From the NCBI GenBank assembly GCA_031285965.1, contig JAITVD010000082.1, positions 1-36,561 of the forward strand: 36,561 nucleotides of DNA. The letters are read 5' to 3'. This DNA is from Azoarcus sp. GTDB lineage: Bacteria; Pseudomonadota; Gammaproteobacteria; Burkholderiales; Rhodocyclaceae. The notes beneath the pieces are model-generated. The model had not been told where the DNA came from, ran no database searches, and saw nothing but the letters and a program-made list of their open reading frames with translations. Position 1 is the stretch's first letter. Each line of letters starts with the position of its first letter. Both the position numbers and the translations under genes were made by a program. This document shows positions 18,584-26,438 of the stretch, piece by piece.

Positions 18584-18720
18584 AATTCTCATAAGTTCCA
18601 TAATGTTCAATAAAGTTAAGTGAAACAGCACGTTATATGGATTTGAATTACTTCGTAGTTCTATCAAATTCTCATAATTTATGTAATTTTCCTTGCACGA
18701 TTACACAGAAATTACACAGA
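18584..18720. repeat. Short direct repeats beside the attachment site
   Basis: AATTCTCATAA occurs at 18584-18594 and 18667-18677, and ATTACACAGAA is tandemly repeated at 18700-18710 and 18711-18721. They lie within 150 bp of the att core in AT-rich DNA and are candidates for arm-type integrase or excisionase sites. The interval 18432-19281 has no gene that I trust. Confidence 0.5.
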
Positions 18721-18873
18721 AGATTTATGATGTTTTACTTTACACATGGCTATGGCCGAGAATGAGGTGGCAGCGTTTCGGTCATCGGATAGTGCTTGCA
18801 GGAAAGTGAAGCAGGATGATTGCACCGGCAGGGCAACCGAGTGTACATGGGTACTACGCCAGTCGGGGCGGCC

Positions 18874-18975
18874 TTTTAAACCCTTTGCGCCAGCGCCTTT
18901 TGCCTTTTCAGGGATAGGGGCTTTTAACCCCTTGCGCCATTCCATTAGCCCCTTCCCTTACAAACCCTTGCGCCA
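18874..18975. repeat. Three direct repeats (consensus AACCCYTTGCGCCA)
   Basis: Copies at 18874-18892, 18921-18939 and 18957-18975 share an AACCC(T)TTGCGCCA core, spaced 47 and 36 bp. They look like degenerate iterons or remnants of a repeated coding segment. No replication gene is adjacent. Confidence 0.5.
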
Positions 18976-18993
18976 GCCTTTTTGCAGCCTGAC

Positions 18994-19062
18994 GTGGCAA
19001 GCACTGCCGCTTCAGGCTGCTTCCTCAAGTCGCAGGGCAGGCTTCTCCGTGTCTGCAATTGA
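18994..19062 (-). pseudogene. Remnant resembling the 3' end of the T6SS accessory gene at 23517
   Basis: On the minus strand the frame TEKPALRLEEAA-stop and about 25 bp beyond it resemble the end of the accessory gene at 23517-24967 (TELPAPQRQKAA-stop) and its flank. A 17-bp identical core (GCCGCTTCAGGCTGCTT) spans both stop codons. Upstream similarity fades quickly. Together the two copies flank the defence operon. Confidence 0.45.
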
Positions 19063-19087
19063 GGGCTATCGACTATTTTGTTAGATG

Positions 19088-19112
19088 ATGTACTGATTGC
19101 AGATCAGTACAT
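19088..19112. promoter_or_regulatory. Perfect palindrome upstream of the defence operon (operator candidate)
   Basis: ATGTACTGAT and ATCAGTACAT are perfect 10-bp inverted arms with a 5-bp centre (TGCAG), about 170 bp upstream of the first ORF of the operon. CATAAT overlaps the right arm and could be a -10. This is typical of a dimeric repressor site, but no regulator gene is adjacent. It is also a possible hairpin in RNA. Confidence 0.55.
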
Positions 19113-19281
19113 AATGTGATGAAGTTGCACGGATGTGGTCAAGGTCACTGTTTACCACTGGCGAGTCGGTGCGCGCTGGCAGGACAGAGGAGAGAGCAAA
19201 CCCTCATAGAAGCCAATCCACATGAGCAACTTGACAGACATTCAGCCATGGCAATCCATTCGGCATCATGGGGAGGGATTC

Positions 19282-19410
19282 ATGGCAACAGCAGAGCAAT
19301 TCGAGCATGACCTGACCGCCATGTACCCCCTAGCAATCGACACCCACGAAATCGACAAAAGCAGGTTGATGCAGCAGTTTTTCCCAGCGGTGACTGAGGT
19401 GCGTGGATGA
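19282..19410 (+). CDS. Small first ORF of the defence operon (42 aa)
   Basis: The ATG at 19282 is preceded by GGGGAGGG, a strong ribosome binding site; an upstream in-frame ATG at 19222 (62 aa) has none. The product begins MATAEQFEHDLTAMYP and ends FFPAVTEVRG: acidic, no membrane segment, no recognised domain. Its stop overlaps the nuclease start as ATGA. It may be a true third component, a regulator, or only a translational leader for the nuclease gene. Confidence 0.55.
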   Translation: MATAEQFEHDLTAMYPLAIDTHEIDKSRLMQQFFPAVTEVRG

Positions 19411-20195
19411 CTTGGGAAACAGCCTACCAATCGGCTCAGGGTTGCGTCTCGTGGCAAGGTGAGCGTGCACAGGATGGCGATACGTTCAACGGCTTTCTAC
19501 AAGGGGCTGTGGCCGCACGCTTGAACGATACCGAAGGCAGAAAGGCACTGAGTGAGCATCTGCGTGGGTTGAGCCTGACTGGCATGGGACAGGCGGTGTT
19601 GGAACAAGTGCTGAATGCTAAGGTGTTGGAGGCACGTGATTGGGCCGTAGGTGAGGCGCTTGCCGAAGCGGTGCTGGAAGCCCACCACGATGTGGTACTC
19701 CCGTGGAATACCGAGCGCGATAAGCGCAATCCTTTCGCGTCCCTGCCGGGCGCGGATATTGTGGGTTTTCAGCGCGATGGTAACTCTCACCGTCTTGCGC
19801 TGGGCGAAGTGAAGTGTTCATCCGAAGCGAGATGGCCGCCGCAGGTGATGAGCGGCAGAAGCGGTGGCTTGGCCCACCAGCTTGACACCTTGGCTCACAG
19901 CCTTGACATCATCTGTCAACTACTTCAGTGGCTTTTGCCTCGGGTCAAAAATACCGAGCACGAAGCTGCTTTTAACGTGGCCTGTACCCGCTATTTCAAT
20001 TCCAAGCAGCGCGACTTGGCACTGTTTGGCATCCTCGTGCGTGACCAAGAGGCACGCGAGGAAGATTTACAGGCTCGCGGTAGAAGTCTCGCCAGCCGCC
20101 TGCAAGCCCCGACTCATTGCCTTTTGATTGCGCTCTACCTGCCGTGGCCGATTACTGGGCTGCCAGAAGCTATCGGGCAGGGAGGTGCAGCATGA
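19407..20195 (+). CDS. HamA/AbpA-like (DUF1837-like) nuclease of a defence operon
   Basis: At 262 residues it has the size and layout of the nuclease partner in Hachiman (HamA) and AbpAB (AbpA) systems. Around residues 115-135 it carries GADIVGF followed by LALGEVK, the D..(E)xK arrangement of PD-(D/E)XK nucleases and like the DUF1837 pattern G-x-D..GE-x-K. The rest is helical, with a second conserved-looking segment near 195-215 (FNVACTRYFNSKQRDLALFGILV). No signal peptide or membrane helix. Known of Hachiman: the helicase holds the nuclease in check until abnormal DNA is met, then DNA is degraded. Family assignment is by motif and neighbourhood, so another nuclease family is possible. It is translationally coupled on both sides (ATGA overlaps). 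Confidence 0.65.
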   Translation: MTWETAYQSAQGCVSWQGERAQDGDTFNGFLQGAVAARLNDTEGRKALSEHLRGLSLTGMGQAVLEQVLNAKVLEARDWAVGEALAEAVLEAHHDVVLPWNTERDKRNPFASLPGADIVGFQRDGNSHRLALGEVKCSSEARWPPQVMSGRSGGLAHQLDTLAHSLDIICQLLQWLLPRVKNTEHEAAFNVACTRYFNSKQRDLALFGILVRDQEAREEDLQARGRSLASRLQAPTHCLLIALYLPWPITGLPEAIGQGGAA

Positions 20196-23100
20196 GTCAC
20201 TGGCTGCTGGATGCAATGGTGGAAAAGCGTGTCCGTGCACTGCGTGAGGTAGACCGGATTCAGTTCTACCGTGAGATGACGCAGGAAGAACCGGCGTTTG
20301 ATGTCGAAGCCATTCGTGAGGTGGTTGCCGCGCTGGAGTTGGCCGTACTTGATCTGGAACTGGATCGTTTGACCGAGGATGATGAACATGTGGCGCTGTT
20401 GCACACTGCGGCGGCGGATAGCTTCCGGCTGCTGCGTGTTCTACCGTTCTCAGATGCTCCGATGGCTGCGGCAACGCATTTGTTGAGGGCTTCTGTGCTG
20501 GCCGTGATTGGTGACCGTGGAGCGGATGCGGCTCGGTGGCTGTGCGCGCTGGAAGATGAGCAGAAATGGCCAGCCTTGTCACTGGATTCGCACAATTGGG
20601 GCGAGCGTTGCCGTGCCACCCTGACCGACATCTGGCTGCGCTTGGTGCGCAAGAAAGGCTGGGATGACCGCGACGCCGTTCTGAAGCGTGTCGCAGTGTT
20701 GCGCACTACGCAGCAGGAATTTGAGCGAGACTATCTGGGCTCTTTCGAGCCGTTGGAGGCCAAGCGATCCGCGCTTGAGTTGATTGCCATCTATCACTTG
20801 GCTAAAGCGGCGGACGTGCTGGCGCATTTCATCACTGATGGCGTGGTGGAAGACAACTACCAGATTCAGCTTCTGCTTGATTCTCACTTTGATCGCGCCA
20901 TTGCTGCTTGCGAGACGGCGCATCTGATGGAGTTGGAGTCGCTGACACGCTTGCTGGCGCGCGCCGCTGCGCAGATGGTGGCGAACTCCTTGTGGACTGT
21001 CACTCGCGCCGTGAATTCGCGCGTGACACAGTTTGTGAAGGAGTTAGTCAGTCGTGGGCGTGGTGATCGTGCCTTGTTCGATGTGCTGCCGCCACAGAGG
21101 CGTACCTTAGCCGAACGTGGTTTGCTGGGTTCCAGTCGTCGGGCGGTGGTGGTGAGTTTACCGACTTCCAGCGGCAAGACACTGATTGCTCAGTTCCGCA
21201 TGTTGCAGGCGCTGAACCAGTTTGAAGATCGCAAAGGCTGGGTGGCTTATTTGGCTCCCAGTCGGGCGTTGGTGAATCAGGTCACGCGGCAACTGCGACG
21301 CGATTTTCAGCCACTTGGCTTGACGGTGGAGCGCGTCAGTCCTGCAATGGAAATCAACGGTATTGAGGCTGGAGTTCTGCGAGAGTCGCAGGATGAGTCA
21401 CCGTTCCGCATTCTCGTGGCGACACCTGAGAAGTTCGACTTGATGTTGCGCCAAGGCTGGGAAGAAAAAATTGGCCGCCCGCTAACGCTGGTGGTGGTCG
21501 ATGAGGCACACACGCTTCAGGAAAAAGAACGCGGTCTACGACTGGAACTGCTGCTAGCGACCATCAACCGGGAATGTCGCAATGCGCAATTTCTTTTGCT
21601 GACGCCCTTCATTCAAAATGCACGTGAGGTGGCACGTTGGCTCGGTGGGCAGAACTCGGACGACATCAGTTTGGGCGTGGACTGGCAACCGAATGACCGG
21701 GCGATTGGCATTGTCAGCCCCGTGGATGCAGGGCCGATCAACGGTCGCAGTCACGACTACCAGTTGAACTACGAGACAGTGCACACCTCGCGCCCCAGTA
21801 TTAGGCTGGAAAAGGAGTTTTCCTTGGGAAAAGATGGAGCCTTGGCTTTCTCTCTATCGCAAGCGAAGGACGTAGGCACACTGACCGCGATCACCGCACG
21901 GAAGCTGAAAGAGCGTGGGCCGGTTATCGCTATGCACAGTCGCCCGGATTACGTTTGGAAGTTGGCTGAAAAGCTGAAGGGTGAGCGGGCCAATGCACTG
22001 TCTGAGGATGTGAACTTTGTACAGAGCTATGTAAAAGCGGAACTGGGATTACAGTTTCCTTTAGTGGACTTGCTCTCTCATCGTATCGGCGTGCATCACG
22101 GTGGCTTACCGGAAGAAGTGCGAATGCTGATGGAGTGGTTGTTTGAAAAAGGCCATCTCGAAGTGCTGGCAGCGACAACCACTCTCGCCCAAGGGGTGAA
22201 CTTCCCCGTTAGTGGTGTGGTGATGGCTTCTACGCATTACCCTCAAGGGAAAAAATCAGTGCTAATGCCACCAGAGGATTTCTGGAATATCGCTGGTCGG
22301 GCAGGTCGTGTGTCTCAGGGACAACTGGGCGTGGTGGCGTTGGTTGCTAAAGATGCAAACGAAGCAGCAAAACGCCGCGAATTTATCAACCGAAACACAG
22401 GAGACCTGAATTCTGCGCTGATTCAATTGACGCAGGCTGCGGGGGATGGTTTGGACAATCTCGGAAGGATCGTTTACCGCATACCGGAATGGTCGAGCTT
22501 CCTCCAGTATCTTGCGCACACATATCAGCAAATGGGCAAACCATCCAACTTTGCAGCCCAGATTGAGCAAGTTTTGCGTGGAACATTCGGGTTTGAGAAG
22601 TTGCGGACATCAAATAGTCAAATTGCGCATCGTTTACTGAGTGGCATTGACGCATACGTTTCCGACATGACCAGCCCCGGACAACCACTTACGCTGGTGG
22701 ATAGCACAGGTTTTTCACTTCAGAGTATCAAAACAGTTCTGACACATAAGGGAAGTATCGGCCCTAATTCCTGGGATCGGGAGCGGCTATTCAGTGATGG
22801 AGACCGCACTTTGCAAGACATGATGGGCGTACTGCTGCGTGTTCCCGAATTGCGCGACAATCTGAACTCCGTGCTTGGCGGCAGAGCGCCGGATGGTAAC
22901 AAACTCGCTCTTATCTTGAAGGACTGGGTGAATGGTGAAGAACTGACGACCATTGCCCAGAAATATTTCAGCCAAGAAGATACCGATGAGGTCAATGCGT
23001 TGACAAAATGTGGGCAAAACTTGTTCGGGAAGCTCACTCACACATCTTCTTGGGGGCTGAGCGCGCTTCTGGCGATTACTGCCTCCGGGCTTGACGATGA

Positions 23101-23362
23101 GAAGTTCGGCCAACTGGCTAATCTCCCCTCACAGGTGTTCTACGGCGTATCCACGGACGAAGCGGTTTCCCTACGATTGCTGGGTGTTCCCCGCCGAGCG
23201 GCTCCGCGTTTGGCACAGGCATTAAGGCTGAAGTTTGGCGACTCTCTGTCGTCTGTCCGTCAGCGTCTTGCAGGTTTGTCAGAACAAGGCTGGAATGCAG
23301 CACTGGGGACTGCTGGAAGCGTTTATCGCAAGGCATGGCGGATCATGGATGGGGCGGAATGA
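20192..23362 (+). CDS. HamB/AbpB-like Ski2-type SF2 helicase of the defence operon
   Basis: 1056 residues from the ATG at 20192, which overlaps the nuclease stop and follows GGGAGG. Helicase motifs in order: I (LPTSSGKT, about 325), Ia (LAPSRALVNQV), Ib (TPEKFD), II (VVVDEAHTL, DEAH, about 435), III region (LLLTPFIQN, with TPF rather than SAT), IV (GPVIAMHSR), a GVHHGGLP block, V (LAATTTLAQGVNFPV) and VI (NIAGRAGRVSQ, about 700). GRAGR with HHGG is typical of Ski2/Hel308-like enzymes, as in HamB. About 300 residues before the motor and 350 after it lack recognised domains. By inference it scans or unwinds DNA and controls the partner nuclease. Lower GC than the core genes. Confidence 0.75.
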   Translation: MSHWLLDAMVEKRVRALREVDRIQFYREMTQEEPAFDVEAIREVVAALELAVLDLELDRLTEDDEHVALLHTAAADSFRLLRVLPFSDAPMAAATHLLRASVLAVIGDRGADAARWLCALEDEQKWPALSLDSHNWGERCRATLTDIWLRLVRKKGWDDRDAVLKRVAVLRTTQQEFERDYLGSFEPLEAKRSALELIAIYHLAKAADVLAHFITDGVVEDNYQIQLLLDSHFDRAIAACETAHLMELESLTRLLARAAAQMVANSLWTVTRAVNSRVTQFVKELVSRGRGDRALFDVLPPQRRTLAERGLLGSSRRAVVVSLPTSSGKTLIAQFRMLQALNQFEDRKGWVAYLAPSRALVNQVTRQLRRDFQPLGLTVERVSPAMEINGIEAGVLRESQDESPFRILVATPEKFDLMLRQGWEEKIGRPLTLVVVDEAHTLQEKERGLRLELLLATINRECRNAQFLLLTPFIQNAREVARWLGGQNSDDISLGVDWQPNDRAIGIVSPVDAGPINGRSHDYQLNYETVHTSRPSIRLEKEFSLGKDGALAFSLSQAKDVGTLTAITARKLKERGPVIAMHSRPDYVWKLAEKLKGERANALSEDVNFVQSYVKAELGLQFPLVDLLSHRIGVHHGGLPEEVRMLMEWLFEKGHLEVLAATTTLAQGVNFPVSGVVMASTHYPQGKKSVLMPPEDFWNIAGRAGRVSQGQLGVVALVAKDANEAAKRREFINRNTGDLNSALIQLTQAAGDGLDNLGRIVYRIPEWSSFLQYLAHTYQQMGKPSNFAAQIEQVLRGTFGFEKLRTSNSQIAHRLLSGIDAYVSDMTSPGQPLTLVDSTGFSLQSIKTVLTHKGSIGPNSWDRERLFSDGDRTLQDMMGVLLRVPELRDNLNSVLGGRAPDGNKLALILKDWVNGEELTTIAQKYFSQEDTDEVNALTKCGQNLFGKLTHTSSWGLSALLAITASGLDDEKFGQLANLPSQVFYGVSTDEAVSLRLLGVPRRAAPRLAQALRLKFGDSLSSVRQRLAGLSEQGWNAALGTAGSVYRKAWRIMDGAE

Positions 23363-23516
23363 TGCTCGCCGAAACGCAGCATAGATTATAAGTGGGGGTA
23401 TTTTCGTGGTGTCAGCATGTTGGGTTAGGCCGAAATTTTCATAAAAATCTGGTGGTTACGCGAACCTTTCCGACTTAACGTGTGATCAACGTCTGAATCG
23501 GCAAAGCCTCGCCGCT
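23363..23516. other. Gap between convergent defence helicase and T6SS accessory gene
   Basis: No gene and no clear terminator. The right end (from about 23492) begins the segment repeated at 18994-19062. Confidence 0.4.
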
Positions 23517-24967
23517 TCAGGCTGCTTTTTGACGCTGCGGGGCGGGCAGTTCCGTACTCGCGGTTTTTTTGGGGGGGCAGGCCAAGCCGATGATGATGTT
23601 TTTGCTTTCATCGAACTTGGCAATCAATACCGGCTTTTGCAGTTGCGCCGTGCGGATGAGTGCCCCGGCCAGCAGCAATACGTTGTGCGCTTCGCCTACT
23701 TCCCCATATTCCGTCATCACGTTGCCGATTTCCTTGATCGGGTCAAGATCGCTGCCGAATTCGTACAAGGCGGATGTGAGCGCCGAAAGGCCGTCCGGCT
23801 CAGCGTCATGCACGAGCCAGCCCAAGCCCAGCGGCACTGGCTCTTCGGGCTTCGGCGGTGCGCCTTCTTCGCCCCCGTTGGCATCGGCGGGCGGCGGCTC
23901 GCACAGCCCGGCACGGATTAGCGCCGCCTGGATCGCCTCGTGGAACTGCCGTGCAAGCGCCCCCTGTTTGGGGGCAGGTTCGCGGATCGTGCCTGTTCGG
24001 TGCAGCGTGGCGATGGGCGGAAAGTTCTTCAGGAACTCCGGCTGGAGCGCCAGCGGCATGCTGCCCCACATGGGGGATGCCTCCGCGCCGTGCGTCTGCT
24101 CGCGCATCCGCTCCCGTTCCCAGAAAGGCACCATCAGGCCGTCGGCTCCGTGCCGTCGGGCGGCGGCGATCTGCGCATCGCTGGGCGCGGTCAGCCCCGG
24201 ACGGCTTATCAGAAGGGCTGTAACGGCATGGCTCAACATGGAATCGGGTGTTTGCTGCACCGCATTGGCAAGGGGTGAATCCATCCCCACCAGAATCACG
24301 GCAGGCAAAGTCGGTTTGCTCTCGAACAGGGCGAGAAGGCGCTCCAGTATCTCTGCGCCACCGGGCAAAGTGGCGCAACCGGGATGCGACGGGAACCGCT
24401 CAATGCCGCTCTCCATCACCGCTTGGTACCAGGCTTGCCTGATCCAGCCCGATTGAGCCGGGTCGTCGGAGGCAAATATCACCGGAAGCCAGACAAGGGC
24501 TTCGCATTGCTTGAAAGCCGTTTTGAAAACCTGTTGCAGAGAAGGGGGGATTGCGGATTCGCGTCCAGTTCCCTGTAGGGTGTCCGGGGTCTGTTCCAGC
24601 AACGTGCACTGTTTTGCCCCGGCTTTGGCCCACTGCGGTATGTTGGTGAGTGCCGCCCACACCGCACGGCATTCCACAAAGGTGCGGAGTTGTTCCTGTG
24701 TTTTCTGGTGGCCGGTTTTGGCTGCTTCCTGCGCGGTCGCTTTTCGGCGGCTTCGCTCTTTTCGGCGCGTTCTTTGACTTTCGTCTTGCGCCAAGCCCAT
24801 GCCCGCTTGCCCGCCCACCATGCCGTTATCGGCAGGAACGGCGGAACGACATGTACCGCGACGAACGATGGCAGCGTGTCTTGCAGCCAGCTAATGGGTA
24901 GCACAAGCCAGAGTGCGGCCCACCATAGGGCTGCGAGGAGGGCGAAGATCAGAAGTCTTAAAACCAT
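23517..24967 (-). pseudogene. Membrane-anchored T6SS-locus accessory protein (DUF2875-like), frameshifted
   Basis: The gene starts at ATG 24967 with two hydrophobic segments (MVLRLLIFALLAALWWAAL and a second near residue 35), then a Lys/Glu/Arg stretch. At the AAAA run 24741-24744 the frame must step back by one to continue as ATAQEAAKTGHQKTQEQL and into the long downstream frame (to 23517). The cytosolic or periplasmic part has VILVGMDSPLANAV..AVTALLIS, reminiscent of a thiolase-like fold, and TEYGEVGEAHNVLLLAGA near the C-terminus. From memory it resembles DUF2875 proteins found in vgrG loci of Betaproteobacteria; function unknown. The one-base slip could be sequencing error, decay, or -1 ribosomal frameshifting on GAAAAG. 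Confidence 0.6.
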
Positions 24968-25005
24968 ATTCTTCGATAAATAAATAATGACACTTTGAAC
25001 CTCAT

Positions 25006-25020
25006 AGGGCGTGACGCCCT
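25006..25020. other. Short GC hairpin upstream of the accessory gene
   Basis: AGGGCG-TGA-CGCCCT, a perfect 6-bp stem with a 3-nt loop, between the accessory gene start and the structured leader. No U-tract. It could be a regulatory hairpin. Confidence 0.35.
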
Positions 25021-25094
25021 CGGTGCGCTAGACAATTTATCCCAATTGCCGGACTTTCAGGTATCATTTTTCCGCCCTGAGAACAACAAGGGTC

Positions 25095-25222
25095 GGGATT
25101 GGTCTCCCGGATAGAGCGGTGAGGAGCCGCTATGCGGCTTTTTTTGCCGTCTGTGTGTCCAGTTATGGGCAGCCGGGCGGGGAGCCGCAAGGCTCGCCGT
25201 TGCTCTATCGGTAGACCAACCC
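25095..25222 (+). ncRNA. Structured leader RNA 1 (C4/CI-like prophage RNA candidate)
   Basis: Two arms, 25095-25117 and 25202-25222, are nearly complementary (GGTCTCCCGGATAGAGC against GCTCTATCGGTAGACC). They enclose an intrinsic-terminator-like hairpin, AGCCGC-TAT-GCGGCT followed by seven T (25125-25145), and a second hairpin GAGCC-GCAA-GGCTC with a GNRA tetraloop (25182-25195). The layout, and phrases such as TGTGTCCAGTTATGGGCAGC, recall the leaders of prophage immunity regions with C4-type antisense RNAs; that link is from memory and unverified. It ends 70 bp before the small ORF at 25292, so it may attenuate that gene. With the 6-bp hairpin at 25006 it fills the 324-bp gap. Confidence 0.45.
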
Positions 25223-25291
25223 GTCACGGCTTGCCCGCCCGATTGGTTTCGGGTCAGCAGGTGGTTACAGAACCGTACTGGAGCGCACATC

Positions 25292-25573
25292 ATGCTCGCT
25301 CACTCCCTCTCCGCGCCAACCACACTTGCGGCTACAGGTTCGAGTGAACTCGTCGACAAACTGCATTCGGTCGCAGCCACCATCGACGATTGCAAGTGGG
25401 TCGCCAACGCGCTGCACCTGTCGGCTGCTTCCGGCAATGACATTGCGCCACACGAAACAAGCAAGCGCACGGAAGGTGTTTCGAGAATTCTCTTCACGAC
25501 GCTCCGAAAGGCGAGCAATGACATATTGGAACTCGTTGAAGTCCTGGAAAGCGGGAAGGGCTTGAAATCATGA
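25292..25573 (+). CDS. Small protein paralogue 1 (93 aa) behind structured leader 1
   Basis: ATG at 25292 with GGAG upstream. The 93-residue product has a variable N-terminus, then ELVDKLHSVAATIDDCKWV, NALHLSA, and VSRILFTTLRKASNDILELV, probably three helices. It is clearly paralogous, at protein and DNA level, to the ORF at 27122. It lies opposite to and convergent with the immunity-like gene at 25585 (11-bp gap). No family recognised. Placement behind a prophage-like leader suggests a phage-derived regulator or inhibitor. Confidence 0.7.
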   Translation: MLAHSLSAPTTLAATGSSELVDKLHSVAATIDDCKWVANALHLSAASGNDIAPHETSKRTEGVSRILFTTLRKASNDILELVEVLESGKGLKS

Positions 25574-25584
25574 CTGCTAAACAT

Positions 25585-26376
25585 TTATTGTTTGCCTGTA
25601 TCCGGCTCAAGCGCATCACACATCATCCACATTTGCAATGGTTTTTTACCGCCAGAGTAATTTACACGACACCAACCTTTTTTGTATTCATCAACCGTGG
25701 CCTCATCTCCGGCTATTAAATATTTTTTGGTTTTTCCATGAACTCCAGAATATTCGTAAAGGTGACTTTTCCGTTTGACAATTACGGGTATTATTTCATC
25801 TCTGAGCATCAGTGGTGCATAAGGAGAATGCAATGCTTCCCGAATCGATTTCTGAGTCATATAAGGAAACTTGTAGATAATTTTATGTTCATCTGAGTAC
25901 CAGCTAAAGTCATATCCAAGCCAACCAGAAGCGCGGCGGTTATAATCCAGCATTTTTTCGTTACTTTTTGATGTTATTATGTTTTGAGTGAATACTTGAA
26001 CAGAGTAAATTGTGTCAGAAGAACCTGGATCAGGATGGAGAACTTTTTCAGCAAAAATTAAAACAACCCCACCTTTTTCGCCAGCATCAAAGTTCAGTAT
26101 AAATGCGTCAACAATTACCCCCTCAACATGACTGAGATGAAGACGTTTGTTAAATGTTTCTGGTTTTTGCTCATGAGGAATAAAGTAAACCGTAGTCCAT
26201 TGTTTATAGATTATACCGGCTGTACTAATTTTAGTCATTTCTTCAAAACAAATAATTCCGTCTTCAATTTCCAACGGAGGGCGGGGTTGTTTCGATGAAA
26301 TTTTATCACATATAGAACCAGCCAGCGCGAAACTGCTAAACATCAGTAGCAGTAATGAGAGAAATATCTTACTCAC
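25585..26376 (-). CDS. Secreted SH3-tailed protein, orphan T6SS immunity candidate
   Basis: The likely start is GTG 26376, preceded by ACGGAGACAG; it gives 263 residues beginning with a clean Sec signal peptide (VSKIFLSLLLLMFSSFALAG). A longer ATG start at 26439 overlaps the upstream stop but would bury the signal peptide. The last 70 residues (SHLYEYSG..IAGDEATVDEYKKGWCRVNYSG) look like a bacterial SH3 domain, as in the immunity candidate at 27435. The gene is strongly AT-rich, as T6SS immunity genes often are. By inference it is a periplasmic immunity protein against a cell-wall effector whose own gene is absent. Confidence 0.6.
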   Translation of the reverse strand: MSKIFLSLLLLMFSSFALAGSICDKISSKQPRPPLEIEDGIICFEEMTKISTAGIIYKQWTTVYFIPHEQKPETFNKRLHLSHVEGVIVDAFILNFDAGEKGGVVLIFAEKVLHPDPGSSDTIYSVQVFTQNIITSKSNEKMLDYNRRASGWLGYDFSWYSDEHKIIYKFPYMTQKSIREALHSPYAPLMLRDEIIPVIVKRKSHLYEYSGVHGKTKKYLIAGDEATVDEYKKGWCRVNYSGGKKPLQMWMMCDALEPDTGKQ

Positions 26377-26438
26377 GTTCTGTCTCCGTAAAAAACACAA
26401 TAGTGTGGCAGTTTGTAGCGAAAATACTATCCCTAACA

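Noticed and set aside
18473-18667. Minus-strand open frame of 64 codons across the tRNA fragment
   Set aside because: It reads through a tRNA half and its terminator, so it is not a plausible protein.
18746-19084. Open frame of 112 codons (and an opposite frame of 77 codons) between the att site and the defence operon
   Set aside because: Composition is dominated by the local repeats, no ribosome binding site or recognisable domain, and it overlaps the accessory-gene remnant.
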